Shown here: piece after piece, positions 24,444-36,662 of the stretch | How the letters are laid out: the number at the start of each line of letters is the position of its first letter | Numbering within the stretch: position 1 is the first letter of the stretch | NCBI GenBank assembly: GCA_021442155.1 | Contig: CM038218.1 | Coordinates: 56,953,277-57,017,276 of the forward strand | Reading direction: 5' to 3' | From: Cymbidium sinense | Taxonomy: Eukaryota > Streptophyta > Magnoliopsida > Asparagales > Orchidaceae | Length of the DNA stretch: 64,000 bases | Notes under the pieces: model-generated | The model's database searches: none | Seen by the model: the letters and a program-made list of their open reading frames with translations, nothing else | What the model was told of the DNA's origin: nothing | Translations under genes and position numbers: made by a program

Positions 24444-26090
24444 CCTAAAATATATTTTTTGCAATAGGAATTAGGATTAGTGCTATGGGGGATTAGGATG
24501 AGTAGTGGCTAGAAGGCTTTGTCCTAGGGTGCCCTATGATGCCTTTAAAGTAAGCACCATCCAAATTAAAGAAGGAACCAAATCAAAAATGGAAATATGA
24601 AGAAAGAAGAACCCATAGCATTTAATACAATTATAATTATTCTTTCATATTCCAAGTTGTATAAGGGTAGAGCTCGGCTACTCATATTTTCTCTCTTCGG
24701 GTTGTACGGTGGTACTCGACCGCACCAACCTTTTATTCTTTTATGATAGTTTATATAATTGTTTGATGTTATGTTTACATTATGCATTAGGATGGCCTAC
24801 TTTTCATAATTACTTAAATGATTGATGCGTTAACATGTGGCTTGGATATGATTAGGATCTTAGGTAAAAAGAACTTGTCAACACAACTAATCACTCATAA
24901 ATAAATTTTAAACAACTCATAACCTCATCATAAAGCTGAAGACATAAATAAGATAATTAAAAGATTTTGCAACCCCTTAGCTATATGGTTGTATGTTTCA
25001 CATCATGCATGCATATTCTTTCTCTCTTGAACATGAAGGATCTCCATCCTTGCACGATAAAATAATCCTTGATCTGTTAGGGCATCCCTTGTGGTGGAGA
25101 ACACCTTCTTCTAGTTGATTTGACCCATAACCTATTTCATCATGCATTTAGGCATAATAAATCCTAAAGCCTCTATCAAAATGATGTGTCTATAATGAAA
25201 TCAGATTTGAAAAGATTTTGCATCTATAGATTAAGTCATATGCCATACCACTCATGCTCTAGTCTCTTAGGAAGTGTGTTTAGGACTTTAGTCTCTTTCT
25301 AATTAAATAACTACCCTAGCTATCTTGCAATTCATAAAATTGAATTATATGATTTTAAAATTGTAGGAGGTGTAAGCTGGTGACCACTTCAGGTGGTTAT
25401 AAGTCCAAAAGTCAGACAATTAATTCTCTCTTGTGGAAGTTGCCCTTATGTCCACCTATCGCTTAGATCTAGGTCATGCTTTAGCTCGTACTAAAGCTCC
25501 CTAGATTTAGGATCCGTGGTAGCTATTTCTTTCGGGCTACAAGCATAAATTCATCTCTTAGGCATTCCCACAACCTTGTGTTGGTGGATTACAAGCCTTT
25601 GTAATCTAATTAAATTTCAACTCAAAACATATAAATCTCCTCAAGTTCAAACTTATAAAGCCTAATCATAGGAGAGATTGGAATGCTCGTTAGGCTTTCT
25701 AGTATCATGAGCATTTCCTACTAATTTTAATTGGATTTCAAAAATAAGTCCTCTCCTTGAACTTTCCCAATTGATTTTCCAAATATATTCAATCCTTTGA
25801 TAGTCTAACCTTGAAATCTTTTTAGATGATAATTATCTACTTTGATAGAGAATATTCTTAAGAAATTTCATTTCCTAAGATATAATTAACTATGGAGGTT
25901 TGCCTCCATAGAGAACTTAAGAACCTGGTTTAATATAAACCCTACTTTATTCATTCATGTAAAGTGTGAGAAAAATCTCTGATATATTCATCGACCCATC
26001 ATGCATCAGGAGTCCTTATTATGTGATTAGATCTATTATAGGCTCATGTTTTTTATCTTTTGAGATATTACATCATACCTCAATGTTATA
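24444..26090. other. remaining non-coding part of the 7.3-kb segment
   Basis: No recognisable gene. The minus-strand ORF at 24,566-24,787 is not similar to any family I know. The right edge, next to the protease N-terminal remnant, lies at about 26,090-26,110 and shows TGTTATACCC, which looks like an LTR start, but no matching second end was found. Confidence 0.4.
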
Positions 26091-26321
26091 CCCGATCACC
26101 AAAAGTGACACCTACAATGCATGGTGTCCCCCCACATAAATCCAAAATAAACACCATAAGGCCCTCTCACATTGTTCATTGAATCCTCTCAACATCATCC
26201 TTTCTTTTTGGAGTTTGGTGATGTCGATCTTCAAGTAGGCAAGGGTTCTTAGACTCATAATATTGATTGATACATCTGGGTCAACAAGAACTTTGGATAG
26301 CCTGTATCTGCCAACATCCAC
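26091..26321 (-). pseudogene. gypsy aspartic protease, N-terminal part
   Basis: The minus-strand frame reads RLSKVLVDPDVSINIMSLRT, then DITKLQKERMMLRGFNEQ. This fits the active-site region of Tat-type proteases (usual form LVDPGSSINILSL). The Gly after DP is Asp here. After GFNEQCERAL the frame departs from the family. It could be the missing front half of the protease at 18,312-18,740, but that piece starts with its own diverged version of the last 10-14 residues seen here, so two different elements are also possible. Confidence 0.7.
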
Positions 26322-28285
26322 TATAATATAAGGAGGCGATTGTGCTCGGTCGTCCCTTAGAGTAAGCCTTCATCATTGAATGTAATTCCTAAGATGTCCT
26401 TCGAGTGGCATGCCTCCTCTTTGGTAGCGATCAGCTGAGCTAAGCATATCTTTTGATCAAGTAAGGCCTTTTTTAGAGATTCCCTCATCTCTTTGGATAA
26501 GATAAGGGCATTGCATATGCTTAACTTAGCTGGAAACTTTCTAAGGTGAGCTAGGACATTGTAATCAACTCTAGCTTGGTCCTCCACAAGCATATCCATG
26601 GGTGGAGCATCCTATGGAGGGGCTATCTGCTCACTTGAACCAATGACTTGCTTACCCTTATCCTGAGGTGTTACCATATGATATAGAACATTGCCACTGC
26701 ATAGGTTGACTTTAATGACTTCTTGGAATGATGGGCTTGTGGAAAATTCTACCTTCTCATCAGGCTTACCTACAACTTTTCTTATGGGATCCTCAGTGGG
26801 TTGACTCGTCAATCTCAAGAGGTGAACTGATTGATTCAAAAGAAGGATAGTCTGAATCAAAAAAAAGCAAATTAGAACTACTAGAGCTATTATTTTTTAT
26901 TTAGACTAGAGCTTTCAATAAGAATAAAATTAAGAGCACCAGAAGTAGACAATATATAAGTAGAATCAGCTTTTTTCATTAATTTCTTTTTTGGGTGGAG
27001 GTACATGATAGAAATCAAATAAAGTAAGCGGTGTAAGGGATTTAGTGCCTTTATCTACTTACTCTAGTAGAAGAGGAGCTAGTAGAAGAGGTGGTAGGCA
27101 ATGTGGAGAATCTTGGACTTGGAAGGTGGCTATGCTACTGGACTATCCAGAGCAAGTATGGTGAGTTGCTACTGTTGTTGGGATGTCACCTTCCCCAATT
27201 ATCCTTTGCAACTAGCAAACAATCCTTGGTGTTGGAGGTTTGAGCTACTTCAGGCACCTGTAAGGAAATCTTCTTGATCTTAAAAATGATCTTCTTAGAG
27301 GTTCAAGATAGGAAGATATCCTAAACTTCTTTGGTCTTAAGAGGATCGCAAGTATACCTAAGGATTACACTAACATAACTGGATGGTTGCTTTAATAAGT
27401 ATTACTTAGGGTCTCAACTTGTAGGCTCAAGCTAGTCCTTAAAAGTGATACAATCCTCTAAGACATGGCCATGTGGTAGGGGTAATATCTAAGATCATCG
27501 CTCTTGCCCACTTCCTCCAGCTTCTTAGGCTTCTGGTAACTGAAAGTCAAGTATCTTTAAGAGATTATTAAAGATCTAACTACCTCCCTCTTGAATGAAT
27601 ATGGCTTATTCAATCTATCGGCATAGTAGGTGGAGTAGCTACACGGTGATTGATATGAATATATGAAAACTAGGTGTGATGGAAATGGTCGTTGTGGCGG
27701 CTGCAATGGCTGGTATGATGTCCAAGGTGGTGGAAGAAGAGGTGTCAAAGGAGGCTGCTAAGCTCGTAGTCTTCCTATTGAACTCTATCGGCGCTTCCCT
27801 CGTCCCTTTCACGCCTGATTCTTCTCAAACATCTTATGTGGCTTGGACCTAAATGATTGGTCGGGAAAGGAAAACTATTTGGCTTCCTCTTATAGGCTAT
27901 CCACCTTGTTGATTAATTTCTCAAATGTTATGATGGTAAAGCCCTAAAGAATGAAGGTGACCAGGCCATGTATATTCTTAAAGAATCTCAATGGCATGAT
28001 GTTGATAGTTATGGTTTTCATGCTGGTTGTAATGAGAATATAATCAACAAGGGACTCATTGAGTTTCTATTTCTCTACAATAAGGTTGCCTACAGTCACC
28101 CTCTGCTGAGCTCTAGCAAACCTCTTGATGAAGAGGTGCTCCAATTTAAAAGTCTTGAACGTTGGGCATACCAATCAAATGATACAACCTAAAGCGAGAA
28201 AGAGGAGTCGTTATAGAGTTGTTGCAGGCTCTAAAGTGTGCAATCTGTTATCACGGGCTTCCAAATGGTATCAAAGATCTTGAAG
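26322..28285 (-). pseudogene. gypsy gag and gag-protease spacer, broken and truncated
   Basis: The frame at 26,357-26,599 gives YNVLAHLRKFPAKLS, NALILSKEMRESLKKAL and CHSKDILGITFNDEGLL, the typical stretch just before the Tat protease. Farther upstream, about 27,900-28,140 reads EHLFIKRFARAQ and KLNESLVDYI, the retrotransposon gag pattern, with an in-frame stop. Gag forms the particle that packs element RNA. The 5' part of gag, primer-binding site and 5' LTR are missing: the sequence switches to telomere-like DNA at about 28,285. Confidence 0.7.
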
Positions 28286-28776
28286 GATGGTGGCACAAAA
28301 TCTAAATAAAATAAAATTAAATAAAAACCTAAACCTAAAATATAAACCTAAAAATAAAACCTATATATAATTAAATAATCAAATCTAAGCCCTAAACTCC
28401 AAAAAAAAAACCTAAACCTAAAAAAAAATAATAACCATATACCTAAATTAAAATAAATTAAACTAAAATAAATAAAACCTAAACCTAACCCTAAACTAAA
28501 TAAAATAAAATAAACTAAAATAAACCTAAACTAAAAAAAAAATAAAACCTAAAATAAAACCTAAAACAAAACTAAAAAATAAAAAAACAAAACCTAAAAT
28601 AAAAAAAAAACATAAATCTAAAATAAAATAAAATAAAATTAAACTAAAAAAATAAACCTAAACCTAAAAGATAAACTAAAATAAAAAACTAAACTTAAAT
28701 AAATAAACCTAAAATAAATAAACTAAATAAAATAAATAAAATAAAATAAACTAAATAAATAAAATAAACTAAATTA
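28286..28776. repeat. decayed telomere-like zone
   Basis: CCTAAA, CTAAA and AATAAA words directly after the gag remnant, ending in the boundary motif at 28,777. It is the last part of a unit whose front was replaced by block A. Confidence 0.7.
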
Positions 28777-29735
28777 ACTACCTGGTTTGCTTATTTAAAA
28801 AAACCCTAAACCTACTAAACCATACCTAAATAAACCCTCCACAAACCCTACTAAGCTAAACACCCCAAACTAAACTCAAACCCAGGCCACACAAAACCTG
28901 ACCCTACAAAACTAAACTGAGCCTACCTGAGCCCTGGGCCTGAGCCCTGGCAGACTAAACTGGGCCACCACTAGTCTACACTCCTTCCTCCCACCCTAAA
29001 ATACTGAGCTAGGCCCTGACCCCAAAACCTAGGCCACTCTATCACAAAACTAACTTAAAACTAAACAAATAAAACCTAAAAAATAAAATAAATAAACCTA
29101 AATCTAAAATTAAGATAATAAAATAAATAAACCTAATAAACCTGGCTAACTATAAAAAATAAAAAACTAATAATAAACTAAATAAGATAAATAAAACCTA
29201 AACTAAATAAACATGGACTAAAACTAAATAAAATAAAAAAGTAAAATAAAATAAACTTAAAATAAAATAAAATAAAACTAAACCTAAAAAAATACTTAAA
29301 TAAAAAAGAAATAAATAAAATAAAAAAAAACCTAAACCTAAAAAAATATATAAAAATAATAACAATAAATAAACCTAAATAAAATAAATATATAAACCTA
29401 ATCCAAAAAACTAAACCTAAACTTACTAAACTTAAAAAATAAAAATACTATAAATAAACCTAAACCTAAATACAAAACCAAAATAACTAAAATAAAACCT
29501 AAACTAAAAAAAATAAAATAAACCTAAACCTAAACCTAAATAAAAATAAAACCTAAATAAATAAAATAAATAAAACTCAACTAAAATAATCTTAATCCTA
29601 AACTAAACCTAAAATAAACTAAAAATAAAACTAATAAAATAGCCAAAATAAATAAACTAAACTAAAATAAATAAAATAAACCTAAAATAAAATAAAAATA
29701 AATAAATAAAATAAATAAAATAAATAAATAAACTA
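28777..29735. repeat. higher-order unit with an unusual G-containing patch
   Basis: A motif variant (CTACCTGGTTTGCTTATTT) at 28,778-28,796 is followed by imperfect telomere repeats. At 28,880-29,050 the repeats turn into forms such as CCCTGAG, CCCTGGG and CCTGAGC, rich in G on the + strand, unlike any other unit. A decayed zone follows. The length is about 0.96 kb. Confidence 0.7.
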
Positions 29736-30595
29736 AACCTAGTTTGTAATTTAAAAAACTTTAACTAAATACCAAAGCATAAACCTAAACCCTAAAACTG
29801 ACCATAAAAAGCTAAAAAACCTTAAACCTACCAAACCTAAAAAATTAAACCAAAACCTAAACCCTAAACCTTGACAAACCCTAACTACCCTAACTAAACT
29901 AACCCCAAACCACAAACCACAAACTAAACTAACCCTAAAACCTAAACTGAAATGATATGACCCTACTGAGCCACTAAAAAACTTAAAACTTAATAAAATA
30001 ACTTAAAATAAATAATTAAAAACTTAAAATCTAAATAAATTAAAATAATAAAATGAATAAAACCTAAAACTAACCTAATAAACTAAAATGAATAAAATAA
30101 AATAAAACTAATAAATATAAAGATAAAATAAATAAAACTTGATAAACTAAAATAACCTGGATTAAACCAAAATAAAATAAACTAAACCTAAATAAAAAAT
30201 AAATAAACATAAATAAAAATAAAATAAAAATATTAAACCTAAACCTAAAGATATATAAATAAACTTAAAATAAAAAAGAAAAATACTAAAGTAAAACTAC
30301 TAAATAATATAAATACATAATAAAATAAAGCTAAAATAAAAATAAAATAAATAAAACCTAATTCAAAAAAAACTAAACCTAAACTTACTAAAATATAAAT
30401 TAAATATAAATAAAACCTAAACTAAAAAAAATAAAATAAACTAAATCTAAACCTAAATAAATTAAAATAAAAAAAATAAAATATAAAAAACTCAATAAAA
30501 AATAATATCTAAACTACCTAAATAAAATGAAATAAAAAACTAAAATAAATAAGCCTAAAATAAAATAAACTAAATAAAATAAAAATAAAATAAAC
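29736..30595. repeat. higher-order telomere-like unit
   Basis: A shortened motif (ACCTAGTTTGTAATTT) at 29,738-29,753, then imperfect CCCTAAA to about 29,970, then a decayed zone. About 0.86 kb, no module. Confidence 0.65.
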
Positions 30596-30882
30596 AACCC
30601 TAAATCCTTAACCCTAAACCCAAATGCTAAACCCTAAATCCTAAACCTACAACCCTAAACCCTAAACCCTAAACCCTAAAACCCTAAACCCTAAACCCTA
30701 ACCCTAATCCCTAAACCCTAAAAGCATGAACCCTAAAACCCTAAACCCTAAACCCTAAACCCTAACCCTAAACACTAAACCTTAAATCCCAAACCCTAAT
30801 CCTAAACCTAAAGTAACTAAATAAAATAAATAATAAACTTAAACCATAAAACCTAATAATCATAAACCTAAACCTGAAACTT
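30596..30882. repeat. clean telomere repeats and leader before module 3
   Basis: One of the cleanest CCCTAAA stretches (about 30,650-30,780), then the leader AAGTAACTAAATAAAAT at 30,811. No boundary motif is recognisable at the start of this unit. Confidence 0.75.
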
Positions 30883-31168
30883 AAGAATGGGCAAAACCTT
30901 GATGATAGGAAAATCAGCATCAACAAGGCTCAATGGAGATCTAGGGATGGAGGAGAAAACAGAGGCTACAATTATCATAGTGGTGGTGGGGGATCTAGAG
31001 CTGCTAGTTGATATGGAGGTGGTGGTCGAAGTAGTGGCTGTTATGGAGGTGGGAGGAGCAACGGAGTTTATAACCATGGTGGTGGCAGAGCAAGAGATCG
31101 AGGATATGATGGTGGATCCTAGTACCCGAGAGGTCGGGGTGTTTCTGATGGGAACTGGAGAAACTAAA
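30883..31168 (+). pseudogene. GR-RBP 3' fragment, module 3, without 3' UTR
   Basis: The frame of the RRM end and Gly-rich tail can be followed without frameshift from NGQNLDDRKISINKAQ through HSGGGGSRAA, GGGRSSGCYGGGRSNG and RDRGYDGGS to GVSDGNWRN and a stop. Only two in-frame stops, near 30,999 and 31,118, interrupt it. Unlike the other modules it ends at the stop codon: the roughly 210-base UTR is absent and decayed telomere-like DNA follows at once. No start codon or RRM core is present, so no functional protein is expected. Confidence 0.85.
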
Positions 31169-31876
31169 AACATAAACTAAAATCTAAACCTAAACTTAAA
31201 CCTAAAAAAATAAAATAAAAAATAAAAATTAAATTATAATAAAATAATAAAAATTTTAAACTAAAGTAAAAAAATTAAAAACCTAAACAAAATAATAACA
31301 AAACCAAAAATAAAAAGAAATTAAACATAAAATATAAATAAAGAAAAACTAAATAAAAACCTAAACCTAAAAAATAAACCTAAAAATAAATTAAAAATAA
31401 AACATAAACCCTAATCTAAAAAAAACTAAACATAAAATAAAAATAAAGTAAACCTAAACCTAAAATAAAATAAACTAATCTAAAATAAATAAAACCTAAA
31501 CATAAACATAAAATAAACTAAACTTAAACATAAACCAAAACTAAATAAAACAAAATAAACTAAAAATAAACCTAAACCTAAACCAAAAAAAAAAACAATA
31601 CCTAAAATAAAAACCCAAAACCTTAACCTAAAAATATAAAATAAAAACCTAAACATAAACCTAAAAATAAAAAATAAAACCTAAACCTAGAAATAAAATA
31701 AAAATGAAACTAAACTAAAAAATAAATCTAAACCTAAACCTAAACCTAAACCTAAAAAATAAACTAAAATAAATAAACTAAACTAAATAAAAATAAGAAT
31801 AAAACAAAATAAAAATAAAAAAATAAAATAAACTAAAATAAATAAAAAGATAAACTAAGTAAACTAAATAAACTTA
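31169..31876. repeat. decayed zone after module 3
   Basis: CCTAAA/CTAAA/AATAAA words in the usual unit order. The clean repeats normally found between module and decayed zone are missing, as is the module's 3' UTR, consistent with a single deletion. Confidence 0.7.
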
Positions 31877-32782
31877 AATCAACCTATTTAATTAATTTAA
31901 CAAAAAATAAAAAAATAAAAAAACAAATAAAAAACCCTGAACTTACAACCCTAAACCCTAAAACCTAAACCCAAAAACCCTAAACCATAATCTCTAAAAT
32001 CTTCATCCCTAAACCCTAACCCTAAACCCCAAACCCTAAACCCTAAAACTTAAACCCTAAAAACTTAAAAACCATAACTTAAACAAAATAAAACCTAAAA
32101 ATAAAATAAATAAAATTTCTAAACCAAAATAGATTAAAAAAATAAAATAAACTAAAAACCTAAACTAAAACCTAAACCTAAACCTAAACCGTAAACTTAA
32201 AAATAAAATAAAAAAAGAAATAAAAACTAAAATAAAATAAAATAAATAAAAACCTAAACTAAACTAAAAAAAATAGAATAAAACTAAAAATAATAAACCT
32301 AAATAAATTAAAAACTAAACATAAGAAAATAAATAAAGTAAACCTAAAATATAATATAATTAAAATGAAATAAAAACCTTAACCTAAAAAATAAACCTAA
32401 AAAATAAATAAAAAATAAAACCTAAACCCTAATTAAAAAAACCTAAACCTAAAATGAATAAAATAAAATAAACCTAAACCTAAACTAAAATAAATAAAAC
32501 CTTAACCAAAACCTAAAATAAACTAAACCTAAACCCTAAACTAAATAAAATAAAATATACTAAAAAAACCTAAACTTAAACTAAAAAATTAAATCTAAAA
32601 GTAAACCTAAAATGAAAATCAAAAACCTAAATCTATAAAAATAAAATAAAAACTTAAACATAAACATAAAAATAAAAAATAAAACTTAAGCCTAAAAATT
32701 AAACATAAACCTAAACCTAATCCCAAAAATAAAAAATAATGTAAATAAAGCTAAAATAAATAATAAATAAACTAAATAACTC
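31877..32782. repeat. higher-order telomere-like unit
   Basis: A weakened motif (CCTATTTAATTAATTT) at 31,883-31,898, CCCTAAA-rich part at about 31,930-32,080, then a decayed zone. About 0.91 kb. Confidence 0.75.
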
Positions 32783-33882
32783 TAAACCTATCGGTTTACT
32801 TAATTTTATTTTTTAAAAAACCCATAGCCCTAAACCCTAATTCCTAAACCCTAAACCCTAAAACTAACCCTAAACCTACAACCCTAAAAAACCTTAGTCC
32901 CTAAAGCCTAAACTAACCCTAAACCCTAAACTCTAAATCATAACCCTAACCCTAAACTCTAAACTAACACTAAACCCTAAACCATATACCCTAAAAGCCC
33001 TAAACCCTAAAGCCTACACCATAAACTCAATACCCTAAACTAGTCCTAAAGGCGAAGCCCTAAACCTTAAAAATACTAAACCGTAAAGCCTAAACACTAA
33101 ACCCTAAACCCTAAATCATAAACCTAACCCTAAACCCTAAACCCTAAAACCATAAACCCTAAAACCTTGAACCCTAAACCTCAAAAACCTAAAAACCTAA
33201 ACCTAAACTAAATAAAACATAAATAAAAAATAAAAAACTTAAACTTAAAAAATAAAATAAAATAAAATAAAATAAAAAGCCTAAACTAAAACCTAAACAC
33301 AAACCTAAAAATAAAATAAAATAAAAAATAATAATATAAAATAGAATAAAGAAAAACCTAAAGTGAACCAAAAAAATAAAATAAACATAAGAATAAAATA
33401 AAATAAAAACTAAATAAAAACCTAAACATAAAAATAAAAACTAAACCCTAAACTAAAAAAAAAAATCTAAACCAAAAAGAAAAATAAAATAAATAAAATA
33501 AAATAAACCTAAACCTAAAACAAAATAAACTAAAATAAAATAAATAAAACCTAAACTTAAACCTAAAATAAACTAAGCCTAAACTAAATAAAATAAAATA
33601 AGCTAAAAATATAAATAAACCAAAATAAAAAAATAAAATATAAAATATAAACCTAAAACCAAAACATAAAAATATAAAATAAAAACCTAATCCTAAACTT
33701 AAAAATAAAGAATAAAATCTAAACCTACAAAAAAAAAACTCAACTAAAAAATAAACCTAAACCTAAACTTAAACTTAAAAAATAAACTAAAATAAAAAAC
33801 CTAAACTAAAATAAATAAAAATAAAAAATTAAAATAAACTAAAATAAATAAAAATAAACTAAATAAAATAAATAAACCTAAA
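32783..33882. repeat. higher-order telomere-like unit
   Basis: Motif CTATCGGTTTACTTAATTT at 32,788-32,806, CCCTAAA-rich part to about 33,180, then a decayed zone. About 1.1 kb. The minus-strand ORF at 33,189-33,371 is Phe/Leu low complexity from the decayed repeats, not a gene. Confidence 0.75.
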
Positions 33883-34230
33883 CATATGTGTTTACTTAAT
33901 TAAAAAAAAACCTAAACCCTAAACCCTAAAATTAACACCCTAAACCCACAACCCTAAAGCTACAACCCCAAACCCTAAATCCTTAAAAACCCTAAACCTT
34001 AAACCCTAAACCCTAAATGTAAACCCTAAACACTAAATTCTAATCCTAAACCCTAAACCTTAAACCCTAAACCCTACACCCTAAACTCTAAACTCTAAAC
34101 CCTAACCCTAAACCCTAAACCCTAAAATCTAAACCCCAAACCCAAAACTTAAACCTAAACTAACTAAATAAATTAAAAAATAAACCTAAAACACAAAACA
34201 TAATAAACCTAAACCTAAACCTAAACATTA
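33883..34230. repeat. boundary motif, telomere repeats and leader before module 4
   Basis: Motif variant with GTTTACTTAATT at about 33,890-33,901, CCCTAAA repeats to 34,140, then the leader (AACTAACTAAATAAATT) at about 34,157. Confidence 0.75.
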
Positions 34231-34716
34231 AGAATGGGCAGAACCTTGATGGCATGAACATAACCGTCAACCAAGCTCTATCTAGATCTGGCGGTGGAGG
34301 TGAAGGCGAAAGCGATGGTTATCGTAATGGTGGCGAGGGATCTGGAGGTGCTGGCAGATATATTGGTGGTGGTCAGAGCAATGGTGGTTATGGAGGCAGG
34401 AGGAGCGATGGGGATTATAGCCATGGTGGTGGCGGATAAAAAGATCGGGGATATGATGGTGGATTCTGCTACTTGAGAGGCTGGGGTGGTTCTGATGGGA
34501 ATTGGAGAAACCAAAGACGTCTGATCTGATCTGCTGCTTATGGAACTATGTTTTTATAGTTGAGATGGTTCTAGTTATATAAGGTCTTTAATTTATTCTA
34601 TGCATGCTCATTTTTTATCTATGTCGGCTTGTGTCTTAGAAAACTTGGTATGTTACTTGGTTGATTAAATCAAAAATAGGAAATATTGAATCTAAATTTG
34701 TTCTCTGTTAAAAAAA
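34231..34716 (+). pseudogene. GR-RBP 3' fragment, module 4, best preserved
   Basis: The RRM end reads NGQNLDGMNITVNQALSR, followed by SGGGGEGESDGYRNGG, GGAGRYIGGGQSNGGYGG and SHGGGG. One TAA at about 34,436 interrupts the tail; reading through it, the same frame goes on as KDRGYDGG and GGSDGNWRNQ and ends a little past the normal stop. The 3' UTR is complete and ends TTCTCTGTT plus seven A, followed by telomere-like repeats. The frame has survived with a single nonsense change, but there is no promoter, start codon or RRM core, so expression as a protein is unlikely. Antisense ORFs here are shadows. Confidence 0.88.
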
Positions 34717-35650
34717 TAAGAAACTAAAAAGCCTAAGCCCTAAACTAAAACCTGAACCTTAAACATAAAACTTAAACCCTAAACCTTAAACCTTAAACCC
34801 TAAAAATCCTAAACTTTAAACCTTAAACCCTAAACCCTAAACCCTAAAACTATAAACTCTAAACCTAAACCCTAAAACCTAAACTCTAAACCCTAAACCT
34901 AAACTAAAAAATCTAAAAAATAAAATAAATAAAAAAAACCTAAACTAAAATAAAATAGATATAAATAAAATAGAAAAATAATATAAAATAAAAACCTAAA
35001 CTAAAACCTAAACCTAAACCTAAACCTAAAAAAATAAAAAATAAAAACTAAACTAAAATAAAAAAATAGAAATTTAAACTTAAGTAAAAAACTAAAATAA
35101 CTAAATAAAATAAAGGCTAATCCTAAAATTTAAAAAAAAACAAAAATAAAATTAAATAAAAACTAAATAAAATCCTAAACCTAAAAATAAAACCAAAAAA
35201 TAAATATAAAAAATAACTAAAACCTAAACTAAAAAAAACATAAACCTAAAATAAAAATAAAATAAACATAAACTTAAACTAAAATAATCTAAACTATAAT
35301 AAATGAAACCTAAACCTAAAATAAACTAAACCTAAACCTAAACCAAAACCTTAAATAAAATAAAATAAACTAAAAATAAAGCTAAACCTAAATTAAAAAA
35401 TAAAACCTAAAAATAAATTTAAAATAAGAATCTTCAACATAAACCTAAAAAAATAAAATAAAAACCAAAACCTAGAACTAAAAATAAAAATAAAACCAAA
35501 CTTAAAAAATAATATAAAAATAAAACTAAATAAAAAAATAAGCCTAACCCTAAACCTAAACTTAAATAAATAAACATAAATTACATAAACTAAATTAAAT
35601 AAAATAAAAATAAACCTAAATAAATGAAATAGAATAAAATAAAATAAAGC
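34717..35650. repeat. telomere repeats and decayed zone after module 4
   Basis: CCCTAAA-rich to about 34,910, then the ordered decayed zone. With the part from 33,883 the whole unit is about 1.77 kb, that is a plain unit plus one module and its flanks. Confidence 0.75.
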
Positions 35651-36662
35651 TAAATGTACAAGTTTACTGAAATTTAAAAAAAATAAAAAATTAAAAAAAT
35701 TAAAAAAACCCTAAACCTTAAAACCCTAACCCCTAAACCCTAAACCCTAAACACTAAACCGTAAAATACTAAACCTTAAACCCTAAACCATAAAATCGAT
35801 AACACTAAAGCTGAAAGTCTACACCCTAAACCCTAAACCCTAAACCCAAAACCCTAAAAACCTTGAAACCTTTACCTAAACTAAAAAAATCCAAAAAATA
35901 AAAAAATAAAAAAACCTAAACGTAAAAAAATAAATAAAATATAATAAAATAAAAACCTAAACTAAAACCTAAACCTAAACCTAATCGTAGAAAAAATAAA
36001 AAAAATAAAACTAAAATAAAATAATATAAAGAAAAACCTAAACAAAATAAAAAAATAAACCTAAAAGTAAAAAACTTGAATAAAATAAAAACTAAATGTA
36101 AAATAAAAATAAAAGTAAACCTAAAATAAAAAAAAACTAAATAAAAACCTAAACCTAAAAAATAAACCAAAAATAAAACTTAAAAATAAATTAAAAATAA
36201 AATCTAAACTCTAAACTAATGAAAAAACTAAACCAATAAATAAATAAAATAAAATAAACCTTAACTTAAATAAAAATAAACTAAACTAAAAAATAAATAA
36301 AACTGAAAACTAAACCTAAAATAAACTAAACTAAAATAAACTAAATAAAATAAAATAAAACTAAAAATAATAAAACCTAAAAAGTAAAACTAAAATAAAA
36401 GGCAAAACTAGGCTAAAATAAAATAAAAACCTCCTAAACCTAAAAATAAAAAATAAATCATAAACATAAAAGGAAAATTAAAAATAAAACTAATCTAAAA
36501 TATAAGCATAAACCTAAACCAAAACCAAAAAAATAAACTAAAATAAAAAATCTAAACTAAAATAATAATCATAAAAAAATAAACTAAATTAAACAAAAAT
36601 ATAAAATAAACCTAAATATAAACAAAAACTAAAATAAACTAAAATAAAAAATAAACTAAATA
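35651..36662. repeat. higher-order telomere-like unit
   Basis: A motif variant (TACAAGTTTACTGAAATTT) at 35,657-35,675, CCCTAAA part to about 35,880, then a decayed zone. About 1.01 kb. The minus-strand ORF at 35,916-36,170 is low-complexity Phe/Leu, not a gene. Confidence 0.75.

Noticed and set aside
18719..26110. A DNA transposon with terminal inverted repeats starting TCACTTTTGG
   Set aside because: Only about ten bases match, the block C copy differs (TCACATTTGG), no target-site duplication or transposase was seen. Kept only as a remark in the protease finding.
33189..33371. Phe/Leu/Tyr-rich minus-strand ORFs at 33,189-33,371, 35,916-36,170 and 50,769-50,978 resembling membrane proteins
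   Set aside because: They come from translating TTTTATTTTA and TTTAGG repeats; composition alone explains the hydrophobic look.
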